From NCBI RefSeq assembly GCF_027922005.1, contig NZ_BSEV01000015.1:124001-188000 (forward strand): 64,000 nucleotides of DNA. The letters run 5' to 3'. Below the pieces are notes generated by a model. That model saw only the letters and a list, made by a program, of their open reading frames with translations. It was not told the DNA's origin and did no database searches. Within the stretch, counting starts at the first letter, position 1; the number at the start of each line of letters is the position of its first letter. The position numbers and the translations under genes are program-made. Below, piece after piece: positions 1 to 7,400 of this stretch. This stretch comes from Streptosporangium carneum (lineage in GTDB: Bacteria; Actinomycetota; Actinomycetes; Streptosporangiales; Streptosporangiaceae).

Positions 1-182
1 TCGTGCCGCCGCACACCGAGGCCGCCGTCTCCGTCCTGGCGGACCTGTCCGTCGAGGCCGCCGTCGCGCTCGCGGAGGACACCGCCGTCGAGCGGGGCTC
101 GGACGGGCTGCCGGCGTACGAGCTGTGGCGCAGAGGGGTGCGCGCGCACTTCCTCTCGCCCGCGGACCGCCTGTCGCGCTGA
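1..182 (+). CDS. DUF1702 family enediyne protein, C-terminal fragment
   Basis: Open from the left edge, ending at TGA 180-182. The last ~59 residues align with the C-terminus of the DUF1702 protein that follows: both have VPPHT/VPHT, then after a variable stretch LPAYE(L/V)WR and a basic tail. DUF1702 (UnbL-type) proteins are conserved in enediyne clusters next to UnbV, UnbU and PKSE and have no established reaction. The 5' part lies outside the window. Two DUF1702 paralogues in tandem are therefore present. Family assignment rests on this intra-window similarity. Confidence 0.7.
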   Translation, partial: VPPHTEAAVSVLADLSVEAAVALAEDTAVERGSDGLPAYELWRRGVRAHFLSPADRLSR

Positions 183-329
183 CCGCCCGCGTCTTCCGCG
201 TCCCACCGGCCTCTCCCGCGCGCCGTCCGCGCCGCCCGTGTCCCCCGCGTCGTCCGGCGTGCCGCGGACAGGGACCGCTGTTTTTCGTTGCCGTCTTTCT
301 CGGAATTGTCGTCGCCGAAACAAGGGCGA

Positions 330-369
330 CTCAACTCGGCGGTTGGATATGACTCAACCCGCTGGTTGA
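330..369 (+). promoter_or_regulatory. Tandem palindromic operator upstream of the enediyne core operon
   Basis: Two similar inverted repeats stand 23 bp apart: CTCAAC-N5-GGTTGG (330-346) and the perfect TCAACC-CGCT-GGTTGA (354-369). The second overlaps the putative -35 box at 366-371. A further half-site GAGTTGA lies at 434-440. The arrangement fits a dimeric regulator binding cooperatively. The regulator is not identifiable from this window. Confidence 0.5.
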
Positions 370-395
370 AAGCGCATGACACCTTATTGTAAGGT
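366..395 (+). promoter_or_regulatory. Probable promoter of the enediyne core operon
   Basis: TTGAAA at 366-371 and TAAGGT at 390-395 are separated by 18 bp, a fair match to a housekeeping-sigma promoter, inside an AT-richer stretch of the 319-bp gap between the two DUF1702 genes. This gives a leader of about 110 nt before the start at 514. The rest of the gap holds no gene that I can see. Confidence 0.45.
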
Positions 396-513
396 TTCTT
401 TCCATTTCCGTGAGCACGTTTGAAGTAGACAGTGAGTTGAGCCGCTTGTGTAGATTTGTCGCGAGATCACGCTGAGGAGACGAATCTAGCCGACAAGGGG
501 CGTGGGAGAACAA

Positions 514-1488
514 GTGGCCAATTCTTGGAGGGCGCTGAGACGCCGTGTCCTGACACCAAGCGTCTCCGCCACAAAACTTGAGACGCGCGGTTTCAACGAG
601 AAAAGCCCGGCCGCCAGGGAATTGCTGGAAACGATCGGCAAAACATTTCTCGCCGGTTACGCGTACGCGGCCGAGGCGCGTTCTCCCGCCGAAGCGGAGG
701 AGCGCCTGGAGACGATTCCCACGCGGTTTCGCGGCTTCGCCTACGAGGGAGCCGCAATGGCTTTCACCGTTCTCGACGCCCTGCCGCTCACCGGCGGGAG
801 GCGGGTCGCCGGATTCCTTTCCGGGCGGGGCGACGACCACGTCTACATGGCCTACGTCGGGATCGGCTGGGCGATGGCCCGGCTGCCGAGGTTCAGATGG
901 CCCGACGTCTCCGCCCTCGACCCCCTGCTGCGCTGGCTCGTGCTCGACGGCTACGGCTTCCACCAGGCCTACTTCCACACGAACCGGTACGTGCACGCGC
1001 AGTTCAGCGACCCGCGGTTCCCCTGGACCGCCGACCGTTTCCAGAGCTACGCCAACCGCGCGATCGACCAGGGCATCGGACGGGCCATGTGGTTCGTCGG
1101 CGGCACCGACGCCGCCCTCGTCGCCGACATGATCGACAGGTTCCCGGAGTCCCGCAGGGACGACCTGTACGCGGGCGCGGGGCTGGCGGCCAGCTACGCG
1201 GGCGGCGCGGAGGAGCAGGAGCTGCGCGCGTTCTGGGAGCGGGCGGGCAGGCACCGCCCCCAGATCGCCCAGGGCTGCGCGTTCGCGGCCGAGGCCAGGC
1301 AGCGGGCCGGCCTCGTGGTGCCGCACACGCTGCTCGCCACACGGGTTTTCTGCGACATGACACCGGAACAGGCGGCGCGGACCAGTGAGAAGGCGCGCCC
1401 CGACGAGCCGGTCCAGGGCGACCTGCCCGCCTACGAGGTATGGCGACAGCGCGTCGCCGACGAGTTCGCATCCCTTGGGAGGTGTTAG
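514..1488 (+). CDS. DUF1702 family enediyne biosynthesis protein (UnbL/E3-like)
   Basis: A 324-residue protein beginning MANSWRALRRRVLTP. DUF1702 proteins are found beside UnbV, UnbU and PKSE in enediyne clusters (E3 in the C-1027 nomenclature); the biochemical role is unknown. Conserved-looking blocks include GFAYEGAAMAFTVLD and the glycine-rich GIGWAMAR and GLAASYAGG. Start choice: GTG 514 has GGGAG at 504-508 with 5-nt spacing, whereas GTG 502 has its purine run only 1 nt away. It is the first complete gene of an operon with unbV (3 nt gap), unbU and pksE. It is a paralogue of the partial gene at the window start. Confidence 0.88.
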   Translation: MANSWRALRRRVLTPSVSATKLETRGFNEKSPAARELLETIGKTFLAGYAYAAEARSPAEAEERLETIPTRFRGFAYEGAAMAFTVLDALPLTGGRRVAGFLSGRGDDHVYMAYVGIGWAMARLPRFRWPDVSALDPLLRWLVLDGYGFHQAYFHTNRYVHAQFSDPRFPWTADRFQSYANRAIDQGIGRAMWFVGGTDAALVADMIDRFPESRRDDLYAGAGLAASYAGGAEEQELRAFWERAGRHRPQIAQGCAFAAEARQRAGLVVPHTLLATRVFCDMTPEQAARTSEKARPDEPVQGDLPAYEVWRQRVADEFASLGRC

Positions 1489-1491
1489 GAC

Positions 1492-3459
1492 GTGACTTCG
1501 ACAGTTGGCTGGCTGCGCAGGCAGCTACCGGGAATCGTCGCTCTCGTGCTGATCGTGACCACGTTCGTGGTGGCCCGTCTGCCCACGCCCTCGGCGGCGG
1601 ACACGGGGCTCATGGCGAAGAAGTACGCCTTCGCGCCGATGTCCGTCGCGCTGCCGGGCGGCTTCAAGCAGCAGGAGATCCGCAAGGTGCACCCCGACTA
1701 CACGCACATCGACGCGTGGATCTCCTCGGTCGGGGCCGCGATCGCGATGAACGACCTGGACGGCGACGGCCTGTCCAACGACCTGTGCATCGTCGACACC
1801 CGCATCGACCAGGTCGTGGTCACCCCGGTGCCCGGCGGGCGGACGAACCGGTACGAGCCCTTCGCGCTGAACCCGAGCCCGCTGCCCATGAACGACCACA
1901 TCGCGCCCATGGGCTGCGTGCCCGCCGACCTCAACGAGGACGGCCGCCTCGACCTGCTCGTCTACCTGTGGGGCCGCACGCCGATCCTCTACCTCGCCAA
2001 GACCGACGCCTCCAGGCTTGGCGCCGCCGCCTACCAGCCGACCGAGCTGGTGCCCGGCGCGAACGCGACCGGCGGCCTCTACACCGGGCCGCAGTGGAAC
2101 ACCAACGCCGCCACCGTCGCCGACTTCGACGGGGACGGGCACGACGACATCTTCATCGGCAACTACTTCCCCGAGAGCGCGGTGCTCGACCCCAAGAGCA
2201 AGGGCGTCGTGCAGATGAACCACTCCATGTCCAACGCGCACAACGGCGGCGAGGACTACTTCTTCCGCTGCACCGGGGCGACGGCGGGTCCCAAGCCCGG
2301 GGTCACCTACGAAAAGCTCGACGACGTCCTGCCCGAGACGGCCTCGAAGGGCTGGGAGCTCGCCGCCGCCTCCGCCGACCTCGACGGCGACCAGCTGCCC
2401 GAGCTGTACCTCGCCAACGACTTCGGCCCCGACCGGATGTTCTACAACCGGTCCACGCCGGGGCACATCAGGCTCTCGCCCGTCGAGGGCGTGCGCACCC
2501 CGCTGATCCCCAAGTCCAAGACGGTCGGCCACGACTCCTTCAAGGGAATGGGCCTCGACTTCGGCGACCTCAACGGCGACGGCATCTACGACATGTTCGT
2601 CAGCAACATCACCACGTCGTTCGGCATCGAGGAGAGCAACTTCCAGTTCACCTCCACCGCCAAGAGCCAGGCCGACCTGCGCGCGAAGCTGCGCGAGGGC
2701 GAGGCCCCGTGGGAGGACCGCAGCGCCCAGGCGCGCACCGCCTGGTCGGGCTGGGGCTGGGACGTCAAGATCGACGACTTCAACAACGGCGGCGACCTCA
2801 GCATCGTCCAGGCGACCGGGTTCGTGAAGGGCGAGGTGGACCGGTGGCCCCAGCTGCAGGAGCTGGCGACCGCCAACGACCAGTTGCTGCAGAACCCCTA
2901 CTGGTGGCCGAACGTGCGCGCGGGCGACGACGTCGCGGGAACCCAGACGCTGCACTTCTTCGTCAAGTGCCCGGACGGCACCTACGTCGACCTGGCCAAG
3001 GAGCTGGGCCTGGCCATCCCGGTGCCCACCCGGGGCGTCGCCACCGGTGACGCGGACGGAGACGGCAAGCTCGACTTCGCGGTCGCCAGGCAGTGGGCCG
3101 AGCCGGTCTTCTACCACAACCAGAGCCCCTCGCAGGGAGCCTTCCTCGGGCTCAAGCTGACCCACGACGCCACGCCCGTCCCCGGGGCGCTGCCCGCTCC
3201 CGGCTCACCGGTGACCGGCGCGCAGGTCACCGTGACGCTGCCCGGCGGGCGCAAGCTCCTCGGCCGGGTCGACGGCGGCAGCGGCCACTCCGGCAAGCGC
3301 AGCAGCGACGTGCACATCGGGCTCGGCCCGAACGTCACCGGCCCCGTGCAGGCGCACCTGCGCTGGCGCGACCGAAGCGGACAGGTACACGACCAGGATC
3401 TTCAGCTGACCCCGGGGTGGCACTCGCTGCGGCTCGGTCAGCAGGCCAAGGAGAAGTGA
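1492..3459 (+). CDS. unbV: UnbV-type enediyne protein (FG-GAP/VCBS repeats, ASPIC/UnbV C-terminus)
   Basis: 655 residues. An N-terminal hydrophobic segment (about residues 13-33) followed by an Ala-rich site looks like a signal peptide or membrane anchor, so the protein is probably outside the membrane. At least six Asp-rich FG-GAP/VCBS-type motifs are visible (DLDGDGLSND, DLNEDGRLD, DFDGDGHDD, DLDGDQLPE, DLNGDGIYD, DADGDGKLD), predicting a calcium-binding beta-propeller. The C-terminus carries the ASPIC/UnbV segment (GGSGHSGKRSSDVHIGLG). Homologues (E4) are part of the conserved enediyne cassette, without a proven reaction. GTG start with GGGAGG at 1479-1484, immediately after the DUF1702 stop. 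Confidence 0.93.
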   Translation: MTSTVGWLRRQLPGIVALVLIVTTFVVARLPTPSAADTGLMAKKYAFAPMSVALPGGFKQQEIRKVHPDYTHIDAWISSVGAAIAMNDLDGDGLSNDLCIVDTRIDQVVVTPVPGGRTNRYEPFALNPSPLPMNDHIAPMGCVPADLNEDGRLDLLVYLWGRTPILYLAKTDASRLGAAAYQPTELVPGANATGGLYTGPQWNTNAATVADFDGDGHDDIFIGNYFPESAVLDPKSKGVVQMNHSMSNAHNGGEDYFFRCTGATAGPKPGVTYEKLDDVLPETASKGWELAAASADLDGDQLPELYLANDFGPDRMFYNRSTPGHIRLSPVEGVRTPLIPKSKTVGHDSFKGMGLDFGDLNGDGIYDMFVSNITTSFGIEESNFQFTSTAKSQADLRAKLREGEAPWEDRSAQARTAWSGWGWDVKIDDFNNGGDLSIVQATGFVKGEVDRWPQLQELATANDQLLQNPYWWPNVRAGDDVAGTQTLHFFVKCPDGTYVDLAKELGLAIPVPTRGVATGDADGDGKLDFAVARQWAEPVFYHNQSPSQGAFLGLKLTHDATPVPGALPAPGSPVTGAQVTVTLPGGRKLLGRVDGGSGHSGKRSSDVHIGLGPNVTGPVQAHLRWRDRSGQVHDQDLQLTPGWHSLRLGQQAKEK

Positions 3460-3464
3460 TCGAG

Positions 3465-4454
3465 ATGTCTGACAAGGCGCCGACCCCCCCGAGGCACGAC
3501 CCGAAAGTCATCATCGCGCTGCGCAACTTCGCGATATCGATCACGGTGTTCAACACCGTCGGCTACGTCCTCCTCGGGTTCGAGCAGCCGTGGCTGTGGC
3601 CCTTCATCGCCCTGGCCACCGGCTACACCGTGGAGATCGTGCTGGAGTACATCGCCGCCCGCGTCGAGGGACGCGCGCCGCGCTACGCGGGCAACGGCAA
3701 GCGCGGCATGGTGGAGTTCCTCTACCCCGCGCACATCACCAGCCTCGCCATGAACATGCTGATCTACGTCAACGACCAGGTCCTGGTGCTGATCTTCGGG
3801 GTCACCGTCGCGGTCGGCGCCAAGTGGGTGCTCAGGGCGCCGGTGCGCGGCAAGCTGCGGCACTTCATGAACCCGTCGAACTTCGGCATCGCGGTCATCC
3901 TGATGATCCTGCCCTGGGCCAGCATCGCGCCGCCGTACCACTTCACCGAGAACGTCGACACCTGGATCGACTGGCTGATCCCGGGGATCATCATCCTCGG
4001 CGGCAGCATGATCAACGGCAAGCTCACCGGGCGGATGCCGCTGATCGTCGCCTGGGTCGGCGTCTTCGCCCTGCAGTCGATCGTACGAGGCCTGTTCTTC
4101 GGCACCTCGATCTCCGGCGCCCTGGGCACGATGACCGGTGTCGCCTTCATCCTCTTCAGCAACTACATGATCACCGACCCGGGCACGAGCCCGTCCAGGC
4201 CGGCGGCGCAGATGGTCTTCGGCGGCGGCGTCGCCCTGACCTACGGCTTCTACACCGCCGTGCACATCCCCTACGGGATCTTCTTCGCCACCGCCACCGT
4301 CTGCCTCATCCGCGGCGTCTTCCTGTGGTCGCTGTACCTGGTCGACAAGGCGCGCGAGCAGCGGGCGGCCCAGGAGCGCCGCGCGGCGGGCGAGACGCTC
4401 GCCCAGGACGCCCCCGCCCATCCGAACACCGGGAAAGAGGTCGCCTCGGTATGA
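3465..4454 (+). CDS. unbU: UnbU-type enediyne integral membrane protein
   Basis: 329 residues with about 8-9 hydrophobic helices (for example FAISITVFNTVGYVLLGF, LIPGIIILGGSMI, IVAWVGVFALQSIV). This matches UnbU/E5 proteins of enediyne clusters, related to the RnfD/NqrB type of electron-transport membrane subunit; NPSNFGIAVILM and a TDPGTSPSRPAAQ loop resemble the flavin-attachment region of that family. A redox or transport role is inferred; no activity is proven. ATG 3465 lies 5 nt after the unbV stop. The stop overlaps the pksE start by ATGA, so translation is probably coupled. Confidence 0.92.
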   Translation: MSDKAPTPPRHDPKVIIALRNFAISITVFNTVGYVLLGFEQPWLWPFIALATGYTVEIVLEYIAARVEGRAPRYAGNGKRGMVEFLYPAHITSLAMNMLIYVNDQVLVLIFGVTVAVGAKWVLRAPVRGKLRHFMNPSNFGIAVILMILPWASIAPPYHFTENVDTWIDWLIPGIIILGGSMINGKLTGRMPLIVAWVGVFALQSIVRGLFFGTSISGALGTMTGVAFILFSNYMITDPGTSPSRPAAQMVFGGGVALTYGFYTAVHIPYGIFFATATVCLIRGVFLWSLYLVDKAREQRAAQERRAAGETLAQDAPAHPNTGKEVASV

Positions 4455-7400
4455 GCAGGATCGCGATCGTCGGCATGGCGTGCCGTTACCCGGATGCCGC
4501 GTCGCCGAGAGAGCTGTGGGAGAACGTCCTGTCCGGGCGGCGCGCCTTCCGCAGGCTGCCCGACGTGCGCATGCGGCTCGAGGACTACTGGGACGCCGAC
4601 CCGGCGACCCCCGACCGCTTCTACGCGCGCAACGCGGCGGTCATCGAGGGCTACGAGTTCGACCGGGTCGGCTACAAGATCGCCGGCAGCACGTACCGCT
4701 CCACCGACCTCACCCACTGGCTGGCGCTCGACACGGCGGCGCTGGCCCTGGCCGACGCGGGCTTCCCGAAGGCGGAGGGGCTGTCGAGGGAACGCACGGG
4801 CGTGATCGTCGGCAACACCCTCACCGGCGAGTTCGCCAGAGCCAACCTGATGCGTCTGCGCTGGCCGTACGTGCGGCGCACCGTCGCCCTCGCGCTCAAG
4901 GAGCAGGGCTGGGACGACGACGCGCTGGCGACCTTCCTCGACGGCCTCGAGGCCACCTACAAGAACCCCTTCCCCGCCCCCGACGAGGACACCCTGGCGG
5001 GCGGCCTCTCCAACACGATCGCGGGACGGATCTGCAACCACTTCGACCTCAAGGGCGGCGGGTACAGCGTCGACGGCGCCTGCTCCTCGTCGCTGCTGTC
5101 GGTGGTGACGGCGTCCAAGGCGCTCATCGACGGCGACATCGACGTCGCCCTCGCGGGCGGGGTCGACCTGTCCATCGACCCGTTCGAGATCGTGGGCTTC
5201 GCCAAGACGGGAGCCCTGGCCAAGAGCGAGATGAGACTGTACGACCGCAGGTCGAACGGCTTCTGGCCGGGCGAGGGCTGCGGGATGGTCGTGCTGATGC
5301 GCGAGCAGGACGCCCGGGACGCCCGGCACCGGATCTACGCCACCATCGCGGGCTGGGGTGTCTCCTCCGACGGCAAGGGCGGCATCACCAGGCCCGAGGT
5401 CAGCGGGTACCGGCTGGCGCTGCGGCGGGCCTACGAACGGGCGGGCTTCGGCATCGAGACCGTGGCCATGTTCGAAGGCCACGGCACCGGCACCGAGGTC
5501 GGCGACAGAACCGAGCTCACGGCGCTGACACAGGCCAGGGCGGACACCGGGCACACGGGCTCCCGGGCCGCGATCAGCTCGATCAAGGGAATGATCGGGC
5601 ACACCAAGGCCGCGGCCGGGGTGGCCGGGCTCATCAAGGCCGTGATGGCGGTGCACCACCAGGTGCTGCCGCCGACCACGGGCTGCGTCGAGCCCCACCC
5701 CGTGCTCGAGGAGGAGACGGCGCAGCTGCGGGCACTGCGCAAGGCGGAGCCGTGGCCGACCGGCGCCCCGGTGCGCGCGGGCGTCACCGCCATGGGCTTC
5801 GGCGGCATCAACACCCACGTGGTGCTGGAGAAGGCGGGGCCGCGCAGAAGCGTCCCGCTCGACACCAGGACCAGGGCGCTGGCCTCCTCGGTCCAGGACG
5901 TGGAGCTGCTGCTCCTCGACGGGGGATCGCTGCCCGAGTTGCGCGAGCGCCTGGCCGGCCTCGTCGACTTCGTGCCCGCCCTGTCGTACGCGCAGCTCGG
6001 CGACCTGGCGGCCACCCTGCAGCGCGAGCTGCGCGGCCTGCCGTACCGCGCCGCCGTCGTCGTCTCCTCACCCGAGGACGCGGAGCGGCGGCTGCGCCGC
6101 GTGCTCGAGGCCCTCGACAGCGGGGAGGTCCCCCTGTTCGCGGCGGACGGCCGCAGCTTCCTGGGCCACGTGAGCGGGCCTGGCAGGATCGGCTACCTCT
6201 TCCCCGGCCAGGGGTCGGGGCGCGGCACCAGCGGCGGCGCGTTGCGCAGGCGCTTCGCCGAGGTCGAGGAGGTCTACGTCAAGGCCGTGCTGCCCACCGA
6301 GGGCGACATGGTCGCGACCGCGGTCGCCCAGCCGCGCATCGTCACCGGCTCGATGGCCGGTCTGCGCGCCCTGGCCATCCTCGGCGTCGAGGCGAGCGTC
6401 GCGGTCGGCCACAGCCTGGGCGAACTGTCCGCGCTGCACTGGGCGGGCGCGATGGACGAGGAGACCCTGCTGAGGGTCGCCGCCCTGCGCGGCAGGGCCA
6501 TGACCGAGCACAGCGCCTCGGGGACCATGGCGGGCATCGCGGCGTCCGCCGACACGGTGTCCGTCCTGACCTCCGGCCTGCCCGTCGTGATCGCCGGATA
6601 CAACGGGCCCCGGCAGACCGTCATCGCGGGACCCGGCGACGCCGTGCAGGCCGCGGGGCGCAGAGCCGTCGCCGAGGGCCTGCAGTGGACGCCCCTGCAG
6701 GTCTCGCACGCCTTCCACTCGCCGCTCGTCGCGCCCGCCGCGGAGGCCCTGGGCGCGAGACTCGAGGAGGAGGAGTTCGGGCAGGTCGGGCTGCGGGTCG
6801 TCTCCACGGTCACCGGGGAGGCGCTGAGGGAGGGCGCCGACATCCCGGCGCTGCTGCGCAGGCAGATCACCGACCCGGTGCTGTTCGCCCAGGCCGTCGA
6901 GCTGGCGGCCAAGGACATCGACCTGTTCGTCGAGGTCGGTCCCGGACGGGTGCTCAGCGGGCTGGTCGGGGAGGTGACCGACGTGCCCGCTGTCGCGCTG
7001 GACACCGACGACGAGTCGCTGGCCGGGCTGCTGCGGGTGGTCGCGGCGGCATACGTGACGGGCGCCCCCGTCGTGCACGAGGCGCTCTTCCACGGGCGGC
7101 TGGTCAGGCCGCTGCGGGTCGGCCAGGAGTTCACGTTCTTCGAGAGCCCCTGCGAGCAGGTGCCCGAGGTCCAGGTGCCCGTCGCCGTCCGGCGGACCGA
7201 GACGGTCGTCGCGCCCCCGGCGGGGCAGGACGCGGAGGCCTCGGGAGAGGCGGCCGTCGACCTGCTGCGGCGCCTGGCCGCCGAGCGCGCCGAGCTGCCG
7301 ATGGACATGGTGCGCGTCGACAGCCACCTGCTCGACGACCTCCACCTGAGCTCGATCACGGTGGGGCAGATCGTCAACCAGGCGGCCCAGCGCATGGGCC

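Noticed and set aside
514-540. Partial match to the 18-bp element (CAATTCTTGGAGGGCGC) at the start of the DUF1702 gene
   Set aside because: It lies inside coding sequence and has no -10 box or gene at the expected distance; likely chance.
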